This document shows positions 42,565 through 52,217 of a stretch of DNA of 64,000 bases, piece after piece; position 1 is the stretch's first letter; each line of letters opens with the position of its first letter. The DNA is taken from NCBI GenBank assembly GCA_963521065.1, contig CAUQTI010000017.1, positions 3,726 through 67,725 of the forward strand. Direction: 5' to 3'. Both the position numbers and the translations under genes were made by a program. The notes beneath the pieces are model-generated. The model made no database searches. It was given only the letters and a program-made list of their open reading frames with translations, and had not been told where the DNA came from. Origin of the DNA: IOR16 sp963521065 (lineage in GTDB: Bacteria > Bacillota > Clostridia > Peptostreptococcales > Anaerovoracaceae).

Positions 42565-43752
42565 TTAGAGCTGTGCCTCTTTACGGAGAATTTCAGCCTT
42601 ATCCGTTTTTTCCCAAGTCAGGTCAATGTCGGTTCTGCCAAAATGGCCATAAGCGGCAAGCTGCCGATAAATAGGGCGCCGCAAATCCAAATCACGGATG
42701 ATCGCAGCCGGCCTTAAATCAAAATGTTTCTCTACCAATGCTTCTATTTTTTCTTCGGAAATTTTTCCGGTTCCAAACGTTTCTACGAGAACGGAAACCG
42801 GCTTTGCAACACCGATTGCATAGGCAAGTTCAATTTCACACTTGTCAGCAAGTCCTGCCGCAACAATATTTTTTGCAACGTATCTTGCTGCATATGCTGC
42901 GGAACGGTCTACCTTTGTTGGGTCTTTTCCGGAAAATGCACCGCCGCCATGTCTTGCGTATCCGCCATAGGTATCTACAATAATTTTTCGCCCGGTCAGT
43001 CCAGAATCGCCGTGCGGTCCGCCAATTACAAAACGGCCGGTTGGATTGACAAAGTACTTTGTATTTTCGTCTAAAAGCTCGGAAGGAATAATCGGCTTGA
43101 TTACATGCTCAAGAATATCCTTTCGAATCTGCTCCTGTGTCGCTTCTGGATCATGCTGCGTAGAAATTAAAACAGTGTCAACGCGGACTGGTTTATCGCC
43201 TTCATATTCAACGGTAACCTGCGTTTTCCCATCTGGACGAAGATAATTCAGCTTTCCTGTTTTTCTTACGGCTGTCAGCTGCATTGCCAGCTTATGCGCC
43301 AAAGAAATCGGCATCGGCATGAGCTCTTCTGTCTCATTGCAGGCAAAACCAAACATGATGCCCTGATCGCCGGCTCCGATTGCTTCAATATTATCTTGCA
43401 GCGTACCCTCTTTGTATTCCAGTGCTTTATCGACACCCATTGCAATGTCACCCGACTGTTCGTCAATTGCAGTCATCACCGCGCAGGTATTTCCGTCGTA
43501 TCCATATTCACCCTTTGTATAGCCGATATCCTTAATGACACTTCGAATAATTTTAGGAATATCTACATAGCAATTTGTGCTAATCTCTCCGACTACCATC
43601 GCAAGTCCTGTCGTTACTGTACTTTCAGCCGCAACTCTTCCATTTGGATCCTGTTCAAATATTGCGTCTAAAATCGCATCGGAAATTTGGTCGCACATTT
43701 TATCAGGATGCCCCTCTGTTACGGATTCAGATGTGAACAATCTCTTTGTCAT
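42565..43752 (-). CDS. metK: S-adenosylmethionine synthetase
   Basis: This 395-residue enzyme makes SAM from methionine and ATP. It shows the N-terminal FTSESVTEGHPDKMCDQISD, the ATP motif GAGDQGIMFGFA and the P-loop-like GGGAFSGKDPTKVDRSAAY. ATG 43752 is chosen for AAGGAGG at the normal distance. It is controlled by the SAM-I riboswitch upstream, giving end-product feedback. Confidence 0.98.
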   Translation of the reverse strand: MTKRLFTSESVTEGHPDKMCDQISDAILDAIFEQDPNGRVAAESTVTTGLAMVVGEISTNCYVDIPKIIRSVIKDIGYTKGEYGYDGNTCAVMTAIDEQSGDIAMGVDKALEYKEGTLQDNIEAIGAGDQGIMFGFACNETEELMPMPISLAHKLAMQLTAVRKTGKLNYLRPDGKTQVTVEYEGDKPVRVDTVLISTQHDPEATQEQIRKDILEHVIKPIIPSELLDENTKYFVNPTGRFVIGGPHGDSGLTGRKIIVDTYGGYARHGGGAFSGKDPTKVDRSAAYAARYVAKNIVAAGLADKCEIELAYAIGVAKPVSVLVETFGTGKISEEKIEALVEKHFDLRPAAIIRDLDLRRPIYRQLAAYGHFGRTDIDLTWEKTDKAEILRKEAQL

Positions 43753-43941
43753 TTTCTTTCCTCCTTTTTCAATAAGAAAATATAAAAGATATAAAATAGC
43801 CTCAAACTGCAATAGTATATGCATAAAGTGGAAATTAAAACTCTAAATCAGTTTTTATTCTTGCATTGCGTTCAAAGGCTAAGATAGGATTTGATATTCT
43901 GACCGCTTTTTTATATAACCGTGATTTGATTCACTGCGATA

Positions 43942-44104
43942 TAAAAACACCTCTTCCGAAGAAGAGGTGTAAGCTGTATACTGCTATCTTCTCCTCATCT
44001 CTCAGAATAAATCTGTAGGACGTAGCACCTTTTCTGCCTGATAAATCAAGCACCTAGGTTGCCGGGCTTCACAGGGCCTATTCCCTCTGCCACTCTTGAT
44101 AAGG
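43942..44104 (-). promoter_or_regulatory. SAM-I (S-box) riboswitch with terminator
   Basis: On the minus strand the aptamer runs from about 44104 to 43990. It has the S-box signatures CTTATCAAGAG, GAGGGA, GCCCGGCAACC, GGTGCT and GAGAGATGAGG, with P1 pairing CTTATC to GATGAG. A perfect terminator stem ACACCTCTTC/GAAGAGGTGT (43970-43947) follows, with five T residues behind it. High SAM should terminate transcription before metK. Confidence 0.97.
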
Positions 44105-44123
44105 TCTATTTAATTGTATATTT

Positions 44124-44152
44124 ATTATATAACCGCAAAACAGGAATGTCAA
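44124..44152 (-). promoter_or_regulatory. metK leader promoter
   Basis: TTGACA (44152-44147) and TATAAT (44129-44124) are spaced exactly 17 bp on the minus strand, a full consensus promoter. The expected start is about 12-20 nt before the SAM aptamer. Confidence 0.9.
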
Positions 44153-44172
44153 ACATACTTCCTGCAATATTT

Positions 44173-45288
44173 TTATATCAGTTTAATATATTCGTCCACA
44201 TAGTGTAGTGCCGCTCCAACTGCAGACGCTTCAAATTTATAATCACACACCTTAATGTAACTTCCATTCTTTTCAAAGGGATTGCGCTGACTCACCAACG
44301 CTGTCAACTCACTAATGTGCATCTCCATATGACTTCCCACATAGCCGCCTAACACTACATCGCAGTCAAAAGCCATTCTTAAATTGTAAACTAACTGCGA
44401 TAAGTATTGTAAGTATTCCTGAAATGCATTTAAGTATGTTTCTTCTCTTCGCTCCACTCGTTTGAAAAATTCAGCGAGGCTCCCGTCGGTCAAATCAGAA
44501 AGCAACTTTGCATTGCAATACGCATCTGCGCATCCTTTCTGCCCGCAATAACAAGGCTTTCCCTTGTCTACCAATGTAATATGCCCAAATTCACCGCTGC
44601 GGTGATTGATGCCGTGATACGCGTTCTGTGAATACATAATTGCACCACCTACGCTGTTACTTAAAGAAACATACACAATAGGATCCTGTGAATCTCTTCT
44701 CCAAAATTCCGCGAACCCACCAGAATTCGCATCATTAAAAAATCGAAACGGATAAGGAATATGTTCCTGCATTTTTTTATATAAATTCTCCGGTGCCGGA
44801 AGAACGCTGATATAGGTAATCGTTTTCCCATCCTCCCCGACAATTGCAGGAAGAGAAACCCCAAGTCCCAAAATTCGCTCCGGATTTGCCTTACTTTCCA
44901 CTACAAAACAATCTATAATCTGTCCAAGCTCTTCATAAAAGCTTTCCTCATCCTTAAATTCAAATCGAATTCGATTACTGTATAAAATTACACCCTTTAA
45001 ATCAACTAAAACTAAACTGACGTGATTTCTTGTAATATCAAGTCCCAATGCCACTTTAAAGTCATCGACACTATCAATTACTTTCGCTTTTCTGCCGCCG
45101 GTCGACTCAAAGGTCCCCTCTTCGCGGATTAATCCCCGTTCCTTTAATTCTATGAGATTTTGACTTACTGTAGGCAGACTTAAATTCAGAATCCTTGCAA
45201 TCTCCTGTTTAGAAATGCCATTGGATTCATAAATTAATTTATATATCTGATTGCGGTTTCGCCTTTTTATTAACATGCGGTTTTCCAT
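44173..45288 (-). CDS. ROK family transcriptional repressor, XylR-like
   Basis: This 371-residue protein has an N-terminal winged helix (SKQEIARILNLSLPTVSQNL) and a C-terminal ROK sugar-kinase-like domain. It carries the zinc-binding motif of the family (CYCGQKGCADAYC) and a GEFGHITL block. It resembles XylR/NagC-type repressors, which respond to a sugar. It lies downstream of the xylulokinase gene on the same strand, behind a terminator, and probably controls the polyol/xylulose cluster. The ribosome site at ATG 45288 is weak; the ATG at 45276 (Met5) is an alternative start. Confidence 0.88.
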   Translation of the reverse strand: MENRMLIKRRNRNQIYKLIYESNGISKQEIARILNLSLPTVSQNLIELKERGLIREEGTFESTGGRKAKVIDSVDDFKVALGLDITRNHVSLVLVDLKGVILYSNRIRFEFKDEESFYEELGQIIDCFVVESKANPERILGLGVSLPAIVGEDGKTITYISVLPAPENLYKKMQEHIPYPFRFFNDANSGGFAEFWRRDSQDPIVYVSLSNSVGGAIMYSQNAYHGINHRSGEFGHITLVDKGKPCYCGQKGCADAYCNAKLLSDLTDGSLAEFFKRVERREETYLNAFQEYLQYLSQLVYNLRMAFDCDVVLGGYVGSHMEMHISELTALVSQRNPFEKNGSYIKVCDYKFEASAVGAALHYVDEYIKLI

Positions 45289-45491
45289 ACCATTCTCACT
45301 TTTCTAAAACTACTTTATAAAATACACCGTAAGGAATTTTACTCCTTATTGTCATTTTTTGCAATAAAAAAGTGCTCCTATTCCTGCCGAAAATTCAACT
45401 CTTCTTTTTTACCCGATCAGCAATGAAACGTTTCTCTAATCCGCCTTTTGCTGTTTTCACGCTAATCTGCATTTGCGACTCTCTTCTATAT

Positions 45492-45519
45492 AAAAAATGC
45501 CACATAAAATGGCACTTTT
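45492..45519 (-). terminator. Terminator of the xylulokinase gene
   Basis: A TGCCA/TGGCA stem extended by AAGTG (45519-45498) is followed by six T residues on the minus strand. It lies 32 bp after the xylB stop. Confidence 0.85.
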
Positions 45520-45550
45520 CTTGTAGATGTTTTTTTATTATATCCCGACT

Positions 45551-47074
45551 TTATAACGCGGCCAGCTTTTTAAAGCTTTGGAATAGAGTTAAATATAATT
45601 CTTTATACAAATTATAATATTTTCGATATTCAGCGCTGTTTTGCGCAATCGGTTTTTGTACTTCTTTTTTTTGAATCAACCGTTTTGCAGCATCCTCCAA
45701 ATCCTTATAAACTCCCGTACCGACTCCCGCCAAAATTGCTGCGCCCAGTGCGCCTCCCTGCTCTGCCTGTATTGTGCTGACCGGGCACTGATATAAGTCT
45801 GCAAACATCTGCCTCCAAAGCGTACTTCTCGCACCGCCTCCGCAAATCATCATATCCTTTATGGATACGCCCATTTCTCGAAACACATCGACGCACTCAA
45901 GCTGCGAATAAGCCACACCTTCTAAGACTGCTCGAATCAGATGTGCACGTCCATGAATCGCGGAAAGCCCGAAAAACGTTCCTCTGCACTCCGGATCGGG
46001 ATGCGGTGAGCGCTCTCCCATAAGATATGGTAAATAAAGAAGCTTGTCTGCTCCAATCGGCACCGCCGATGCTAAATCAATCATAATCTCGTATGGATCC
46101 ACGTCTTTTCTTTTTGCCTCTGCGGTTTCCTCCGTGCAGACTTGATTTCGAAGCCACTGTAATGACAACCCTGCGCCCTGTGTACAACTCATTACCGTCC
46201 ATTTCCCGGGAACGGAAGCACACAAAGTATGCACTCTTCCCTTTGGATCAATCGCTACCTTATCTGAGATGGCATAAACGACACCCGAGGTCCCTATCGT
46301 CGTAAACGCACTTCCTTCGGTAACGATACCGGTTCCGATTGCTGCCGCCGGATTGTCACCGGCTCCACCTACCACAATCGTTCCTTCAGCCAGACCGGTC
46401 TTCTTGGCCGCTTCTTTGTGAACGGTACCCGTTACATCAATTGACTCGTGCATTTTCGCAAGCAATTTTCTATCAATCTTTAACGCATCCAAAACCTCAT
46501 CTGACCATGTGCGCTTTGCAACATCCATCAGCTGCATGCCGGAAGCGTCCGATACTTCTGTCGCAAATTCGCCGGTCAGCTGATAACGAATATAATCTTT
46601 TGGCAGAAGAATATGTGCACACTGCTCGTATATTTGCGGCTCATTCTTTTTAACCCACAATATTTTTGCCGCAGTAAATCCAGTCACCGCAGGGTTTGCT
46701 GTAATAGAAAGAACCTTTTCCGGTGTCAGAATGCAGTTTATATCCTCTACTTCCTTTGCCGTTCTCTGATCACACCAAATAATCGATCTTCGAAGTGGAT
46801 TCCCCTGTTTATCAAGCATAACGAGTCCATGCATCTGACCGGAAAGCCCAATTCCTTTTATGTCTTTCGGGTTTACCTTTGCCGAATCAATTACAAATCG
46901 GATTCCTGCTGCGGCCGCCTCCCACCAATCCTGTGGACTCTGCTCCGCCCAACCGTTTTGCTCTTGATACATCGGATACTCGTAAGTCTTTGAGGCTACC
47001 GCATTCGCGTCTATATCGAACAGTACGGTTTTTGTTCCTGAGGTTCCGATATCAATTCCTAACAAATATTCCAA
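45551..47074 (-). CDS. xylB: Xylulokinase
   Basis: This 507-residue FGGY-family kinase phosphorylates D-xylulose to xylulose 5-phosphate. It shows GIDIGTSGTKTVLFD at the N-terminus, GLSGQMHGLVMLD (the xylulokinase MHG motif), QSPQDWWEAA, and the C-terminal ATP-binding signature MICGGGARSTLWRQMFADL. The start is TTG at 47074 with GGAGAG seven bases upstream. It is 27 nt behind the polyol dehydrogenase gene, which would supply its substrate. Confidence 0.95.
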   Translation of the reverse strand: MEYLLGIDIGTSGTKTVLFDIDANAVASKTYEYPMYQEQNGWAEQSPQDWWEAAAAGIRFVIDSAKVNPKDIKGIGLSGQMHGLVMLDKQGNPLRRSIIWCDQRTAKEVEDINCILTPEKVLSITANPAVTGFTAAKILWVKKNEPQIYEQCAHILLPKDYIRYQLTGEFATEVSDASGMQLMDVAKRTWSDEVLDALKIDRKLLAKMHESIDVTGTVHKEAAKKTGLAEGTIVVGGAGDNPAAAIGTGIVTEGSAFTTIGTSGVVYAISDKVAIDPKGRVHTLCASVPGKWTVMSCTQGAGLSLQWLRNQVCTEETAEAKRKDVDPYEIMIDLASAVPIGADKLLYLPYLMGERSPHPDPECRGTFFGLSAIHGRAHLIRAVLEGVAYSQLECVDVFREMGVSIKDMMICGGGARSTLWRQMFADLYQCPVSTIQAEQGGALGAAILAGVGTGVYKDLEDAAKRLIQKKEVQKPIAQNSAEYRKYYNLYKELYLTLFQSFKKLAAL

Positions 47075-47101
47075 AAGTGCTCTCCTTTCCGCGGCTAAGA
47101 A

Positions 47102-48145
47102 CTACTCAGTTATTTTTATAACTGCCTTTACAACCTCATCCTTTTCCTTTATGGCTTTCTCAAATGCCTCCTGAATTTGATCAAACTCAAATTCGTGGGT
47201 CACAATTCCGGATACATCAATCCGCCCTTCCGCAATTGCAGAAATTGCCTTAGGATACATATTACGATACCGGAATACTGATTCAATTTTCGCTTCCTTC
47301 GCCATAATCTTACCAAAGTTATAGAGAATTTCAGACTCGGCTGCAATGCCGACAAGCACAATCGTTCCGCCATTTTTTACAAGATATGGTGTTTGCGCGA
47401 TGGTAGCAGGAGAGCCTGCAGTTTCCATTATTTTTTCGACTCCCGCTCCATTGGTCAGTTTATCTATCTCAGAAATCACATCGACTTCTTTTCCATTTAA
47501 TACTCTTGTAGCACCTAATTTTTTTGCATACTCAAGCCGCTTTGGAATCACATCGACAACCGTAATATCCGTCGCACCGCTTGCCTTGCAGGCAAGGAGT
47601 GTCACTAAGCCAATACACCCGGCTCCTAAAATGATAACATGATCTCCCAGTCCAATTTGTCCTTGTGCCGCTGCATGAAGTCCAACCGCAAGAGGTTCTA
47701 CAAGTGCACCTTCCTTTGTTGAAATCGCATCCGGCAATTTAAAACACATGTTTTCAGGAAAGGCAATATAATTTTCATAGCATCCTTGGACCGGCGGCGT
47801 TGCCAGAAACTGAACATCGGGGCAAAGGTTATATCTTCCGGATTTGCAAAACTCGCAATGTCCGCAGGTAATCCCCGGCTCCAGAGCAACACGATCTCCA
47901 ACCGCAAGTGTTTTTACCTCACTGCCTATCTCCACAATGGTTCCGGCACACTCATGCCCAAGCATAAATTCACCGTCCACTACAAAGTCTCCGCATCTGC
48001 CATCATGAAAATAATGAACGTCTGAACCACAGATTCCTACGTATTCCAACTTAACCAGTACCTGCTGCTTTTCCACTTCAGGGACAGGAATTTCACGAAT
48101 TTCCATTTTGTTCAGCTCTGTCATATAAGCTGCTCTATTTTTCAT
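47102..48145 (-). CDS. Zinc-dependent polyol (xylitol/sorbitol) dehydrogenase
   Basis: This 347-residue medium-chain dehydrogenase has the catalytic zinc ligands (GICGSDVHYFHDG, GHECAG), four structural-zinc cysteines (CGHCEFCKSGRYNLC) and the NAD-binding glycines GAGCIGLVTLLAC. It fits the sorbitol/xylitol dehydrogenase group. Placement directly before xylulokinase suggests oxidation of xylitol or D-arabitol to D-xylulose. Specificity cannot be read from sequence alone. Confidence 0.9.
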   Translation of the reverse strand: MKNRAAYMTELNKMEIREIPVPEVEKQQVLVKLEYVGICGSDVHYFHDGRCGDFVVDGEFMLGHECAGTIVEIGSEVKTLAVGDRVALEPGITCGHCEFCKSGRYNLCPDVQFLATPPVQGCYENYIAFPENMCFKLPDAISTKEGALVEPLAVGLHAAAQGQIGLGDHVIILGAGCIGLVTLLACKASGATDITVVDVIPKRLEYAKKLGATRVLNGKEVDVISEIDKLTNGAGVEKIMETAGSPATIAQTPYLVKNGGTIVLVGIAAESEILYNFGKIMAKEAKIESVFRYRNMYPKAISAIAEGRIDVSGIVTHEFEFDQIQEAFEKAIKEKDEVVKAVIKITE

Positions 48146-48200
48146 ACTTCATCTATCCTTTCCTTATATTTCTTTTCTTCTTCATTCTTATCCAGACAAG

Positions 48201-48234
48201 AAAGGTGCCTTAAATAAAACCTTAAGACACCTTT
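48201..48234 (-). terminator. Intercistronic hairpin between transporter and catabolic genes
   Basis: AAAGGTGTCTTAA/TTAAGGCACCTTT (48234-48201, one mismatch, 8-nt loop) lies 15 bp after the binding-protein stop and has only a short T-run. It may terminate part of the transcripts or protect the binding-protein mRNA, giving more transporter than enzyme. Confidence 0.7.
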
Positions 48235-48248
48235 GCTCTGCATAATTG

Positions 48249-49229
48249 CTATTCTTTGATAAGCCCTCTATCTTTGTATATTTTTACATACTCGCTTGCG
48301 TTATCCTTTGTAATGAGCGGTGCATCAATGTCTGTATCAATCTGCTTCTCCTCACCAGTCAGAAGCTTATGAACTGTTTCCATATTCAGCTTAGCCAAAT
48401 CAATTGCAGACTGCAGGCAAGTTGACGTCATCTTCCCTTGCTCAATCAAGAGGCAAGCTTCCGCAGTACCATCTACACCATAAGAAAGAATATCTTTATA
48501 CTGGTCTTTTCCTTCTACTGCTTCCAATGCACCGGCAGCCATATTATCGTTCATGGAAATGATTGCATCAATTTCTCCATAAGCCATAATCCAGTCTTCC
48601 ATTAACTGCATTGCCTCATCCTTATTCCAGTTTGCAAAATCCTCTGCTAGAATTTTCACATCCGGTCTTGCGCTGAAAAATACTTCTTTCCATGCTTTTA
48701 ATCTTTCATCTGCATGGAAATTTCCGGAAGGTCCCTTAAGGACTACAACTTTTCCATTTTCAGGAACCTGCTTGATTGCAGCCTCGGCATTAACCTTTGC
48801 CTGTACATATGGGTCTGCGTCAACAGAAGAAGCTCCTTCGATGCCGTCGATACGAGCATTCGTCGTAATCGCGATAATACCAGCACTTACAATCTGTTCA
48901 ACGTATGGGCGCTGTGCTTCGCCGTTGTTTGGCTGTACGATGATTGCATCATAGCCGTTTGCAATTGCATTTTCAATTGCAGCATTCTCTTTTTCGTCAT
49001 CTGCCTGTCCATCAAATACATCAAGTGTGATGTCATCATAGCCTGCTGCCGCTTCTTTCATCTCATTTGCAAGCCATGCAGCAAAGGAATCGGACTGGGC
49101 TCTCGCGATGTACGCTACCCGGTAACCATCCTTATCTCCTTCTTGAGAATTCTTGTCTCCTCCACATCCTGCCAGTGCAGTAAGTACCAGTGTTAAAACC
49201 AATACTACAGCTAAAATTTTCTTTTTCAT
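48249..49229 (-). CDS. Sugar ABC transporter substrate-binding lipoprotein
   Basis: This 326-residue protein of the ribose-binding (Peripla_BP_4) type has a lipoprotein signal (LVLTALAGCGG, lipidated Cys at about 22). The mature protein has YIARAQSDSFAAWLANEMKE, DAIIVQPNN, and a hinge region with ISMNDNMAAGALEAVEG. It delivers the sugar or polyol to the permease. It is the third gene of the ATPase-permease-binding protein operon, followed by a hairpin and then the catabolic genes. Confidence 0.94.
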   Translation of the reverse strand: MKKKILAVVLVLTLVLTALAGCGGDKNSQEGDKDGYRVAYIARAQSDSFAAWLANEMKEAAAGYDDITLDVFDGQADDEKENAAIENAIANGYDAIIVQPNNGEAQRPYVEQIVSAGIIAITTNARIDGIEGASSVDADPYVQAKVNAEAAIKQVPENGKVVVLKGPSGNFHADERLKAWKEVFFSARPDVKILAEDFANWNKDEAMQLMEDWIMAYGEIDAIISMNDNMAAGALEAVEGKDQYKDILSYGVDGTAEACLLIEQGKMTSTCLQSAIDLAKLNMETVHKLLTGEEKQIDTDIDAPLITKDNASEYVKIYKDRGLIKE

Positions 49230-49306
49230 AATAAGTTCTTCCTTTCTCTTAAATTATATTGAAATAATAATTCAAAACAAAATTTAGAATCGTCGTGTTC
49301 TGCAAC

Positions 49307-50341
49307 TCAGTTCTGACGCTCTGCAATTTTCCCCTTCTCTGCATTCCCTAAAATTACTTTTACACTTTTCTTATTTTTGAATCTCAAATCATACAGCACT
49401 GCGGCTACAATGATACCGCCTTTTACAATTTGCTTCACGTAAGAATCCACACCCTGCAGATTCATGATATTATTCAAACATCCAATGATGAAAGAACCAA
49501 CCAATGTTCCAAGCGTAGTTCCAACACCTCCGGAGAAGCTTGTGCCTCCCACAATCGCTGCTGTTAAACCTTCCATTTCGTATCCAACCGCTCCGTTCGG
49601 AAGTCCTGCGTTGACACGAGACATATATAGGATTCCTGCAATACCTACCAAAACGCCGTTTAAAATAAATGCAATATATTTTGATCGAATCACATTGATT
49701 CCGGATGCAATCGCTGCTTCTTCATTTCCGCCGATCGCATAAAGGGAACGTCCAAATCGGGTATGGTTTAAGACATACCATATTGCAACGGTAACAAGTA
49801 CAAGGAAAACAATTGGTATCGGTATCACTTTTAGAAACGGCATCCCTGAAAATATGGGTACATCGGTCAAATCGCCCTGTCCGAATATTTTATAATCAGA
49901 AATCTGTAAAATATTTTGTCCGCTTGTATAAAGCAATGCTAAGCCTCTTGCAGCCATTGTCATAGCCAATGTAACGATGAAAGCTGGCATTTTGCAATTT
50001 GCTACAAAGAAAGCATTGATCAAGTTACATAGCACTGCGACGAGAATCGCAATAAGAAACGCACCTAACAGGGACCCTGTCGCTTTATAGAAGCTGACAG
50101 ATAAGACGCCGGAAAGGGCCAATACTGCCCCCGCTGATAAATCCAGCATTCCGCTGATGATAAGCAGCATTTCTCCATATGCCAATATAGTTGCAACGGC
50201 AAGCTGTCTCGCTATATTCGTAATATTCCCGGGGCTGAAGAAGTTCTCATTCAATGCCATCGAAACCAATATCATGACTAATAATACAAAGAATATAGAA
50301 TATTTCTGCATTGCCTGACTTGCACGGTCTTGTAATCTCAT
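49307..50341 (-). CDS. Sugar ABC transporter permease (RbsC family)
   Basis: This 344-residue membrane protein has about ten hydrophobic segments. It carries the RbsC-type motifs GMLDLSAGAVLALSGV, GNEEAAIASGINV (the ATPase contact loop) and AAIVGGTSFSGGVGT. It forms the channel with the ATPase encoded 15 nt upstream and the binding protein encoded downstream. Confidence 0.95.
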   Translation of the reverse strand: MRLQDRASQAMQKYSIFFVLLVMILVSMALNENFFSPGNITNIARQLAVATILAYGEMLLIISGMLDLSAGAVLALSGVLSVSFYKATGSLLGAFLIAILVAVLCNLINAFFVANCKMPAFIVTLAMTMAARGLALLYTSGQNILQISDYKIFGQGDLTDVPIFSGMPFLKVIPIPIVFLVLVTVAIWYVLNHTRFGRSLYAIGGNEEAAIASGINVIRSKYIAFILNGVLVGIAGILYMSRVNAGLPNGAVGYEMEGLTAAIVGGTSFSGGVGTTLGTLVGSFIIGCLNNIMNLQGVDSYVKQIVKGGIIVAAVLYDLRFKNKKSVKVILGNAEKGKIAERQN

Positions 50342-50356
50342 TCTCTTGCGCCTCCC

Positions 50357-51850
50357 TTATCGTGTCCCTGTTGCGTATTTCATGATTGCTTCCTGCGAAA
50401 ATGCATCTTTGTGCAATTCTCCTTCTATTCTGCCCTGGCACATCACATATATACGGTCACACATTCCAATCAATTCCGGCAGCTCGGAGGAAACCATAAT
50501 TACACCTTTCCCTTCTTTTGCCATCTCGCTCATAAGCTTATAAATTTCAAATTTTGCACCGACATCAATTCCTCGCGTCGGTTCATCAAGAATTAAAATA
50601 TCAGGATTCCGCAGCATCCACTTTGCTAAAAGAACTTTCTGCTGATTCCCTCCGGAAAGCGACTGAATCGCAGTTTCCAGCGTAGGAGTCTTTACATTCA
50701 TCTTTTCGAAATACTTACCTACTACTTCTTTTTCTTTTTTCTTATGTGTATAGCCTCCATAGACAAATTGATCTAATGCAGACAGGCTGGCATTTTCCAT
50801 TACACTGCGTACCGGTACAATACCATACCTTCTTCTGTCTTCTGAAAGCATAATCATTCCGTTTTTTATACTGCTTCCCACATTTTTGAGGTGCACCTTT
50901 TCACCAGACACATATACCTCTCCGGAGCTAATGTTATCCAGGCCAAATAAGGAACGCATTACTTCGGTTCTCCCTGCGCCTACCAGTCCTGCAAACCCTA
51001 CAATCTCGCCTCGATTCAGATGAAAGGATACGTCATCATACAAGTTTTCACTACATAGGTTTTTGACCTCTAAAAGCGTCTCTCCAGCTGGAATTTCTTC
51101 TTTCGGATAGACGTTGTCCATTTTTCTTCCTACCATAAGCGCAATGACTTCATTGATATCTGTCTCTTCCGCTCTCATGCTCTTTACAACAGTACCGTCT
51201 CTGAATACCGTGATATCATCTGCAATCTGAAACACTTCATCCAGCTTATGTGAAATGTAAACAATGCTTACACCTTTTTCTTTCAAAAGCTTAATCTTCT
51301 GAAATAATAGGGATACTTCTCTCTGTGTAATTGCAGAAGTTGGTTCATCCATTACGATAATCTGTGCATCATTTGAAATCGCTTTTATGATTTCAAGCAT
51401 CTGAATATCAGAAACTGTCAAGGTCTTCAGTTTTTGGTCGGGTTTATAACTCAGTCCCTCTTCTTCCAGAAAACGAAGCGTTCTCTCCCTGACTTCCTTC
51501 CACTTTACTTTTCCGATTTTGTTTACAGGCAGTCTCCCTAAAAAAAGATTTTCCTCTACTGACATTTCCGGAACGTAGTTCAGTTCTTGTGCAATCATCG
51601 CAATCCCCAGGCCCTGTGCTTGAATCGGGTCCTTTATCTGTACAGGATTTTCATCAAGAAAAATCTTTCCAGCATCTGGTTTATAGATGCCGTTTATAAT
51701 TTTCATGAGCGTTGATTTTCCCGCACCGTTTTCTCCGCAAAGTGCATGAACCGTACCTTTTCTCACGGTAAAGTCAATTTTGTCTAAAGCTTTGACACCA
51801 GGAAAATATTTTTCAATTTGAGAGACTCTCAGTTTTATTTCCTCACTCAT
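50357..51850 (-). CDS. Sugar ABC transporter ATPase (RbsA/XylG type)
   Basis: This 497-residue protein has two ABC domains. Domain 1 has Walker A GENGAGKSTLMKIING and Walker B IIVMDEPTSA. Domain 2 is degenerate at Walker A (GLVGAGRTEVMRSLFG), as in RbsA, but keeps LSGGNQQKVLLAKWM and the Walker B DILILDEPTRGIDVG. It is the first gene of the transporter operon, with AAAGGAGA before the ATG. Confidence 0.96.
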   Translation of the reverse strand: MSEEIKLRVSQIEKYFPGVKALDKIDFTVRKGTVHALCGENGAGKSTLMKIINGIYKPDAGKIFLDENPVQIKDPIQAQGLGIAMIAQELNYVPEMSVEENLFLGRLPVNKIGKVKWKEVRERTLRFLEEEGLSYKPDQKLKTLTVSDIQMLEIIKAISNDAQIIVMDEPTSAITQREVSLLFQKIKLLKEKGVSIVYISHKLDEVFQIADDITVFRDGTVVKSMRAEETDINEVIALMVGRKMDNVYPKEEIPAGETLLEVKNLCSENLYDDVSFHLNRGEIVGFAGLVGAGRTEVMRSLFGLDNISSGEVYVSGEKVHLKNVGSSIKNGMIMLSEDRRRYGIVPVRSVMENASLSALDQFVYGGYTHKKKEKEVVGKYFEKMNVKTPTLETAIQSLSGGNQQKVLLAKWMLRNPDILILDEPTRGIDVGAKFEIYKLMSEMAKEGKGVIMVSSELPELIGMCDRIYVMCQGRIEGELHKDAFSQEAIMKYATGTR

Positions 51851-52217
51851 ATCAAAGTCTCCTTTCTAACAGGCTTCCGTTTATTTTGTCTTTTTATGTT
51901 CTATTATGTCAAATACTTTTACATATCTATTTTATATAAGTTTTACAAAAATTATATACTCAACTTATTTTTCTGTCAATCTCTTATTCTTTGTTTTTAC
52001 CATAAGTTATTATGCATTTAGTTTATTCTCGGGAAATATTTCACGTTTTTCCGCCTTTTAACGGACAAGCTTATTTTTATAAAAAAGAAATACTTTTCTT
52101 TGTAAAATTCTTATCCTTTTATTTCCCTGCTATTTTTAAATTTAATCTAACACATTTATAGAAAAATAGGGTATACTTTATTATTAAGACTATATCAACA
52201 ATCATGGAGGAAACAGA
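51851..52217. other. Divergent promoter region between the ABC operon and an unknown gene
   Basis: This is strongly AT-rich. A minus-strand TTGACA at 51912-51907 could be the ABC operon -35, but its -10 is unclear. A plus-strand TATACT at 52172 lies suitably before the unknown gene. No dyad operator or cre site convinced me. Confidence 0.4.
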
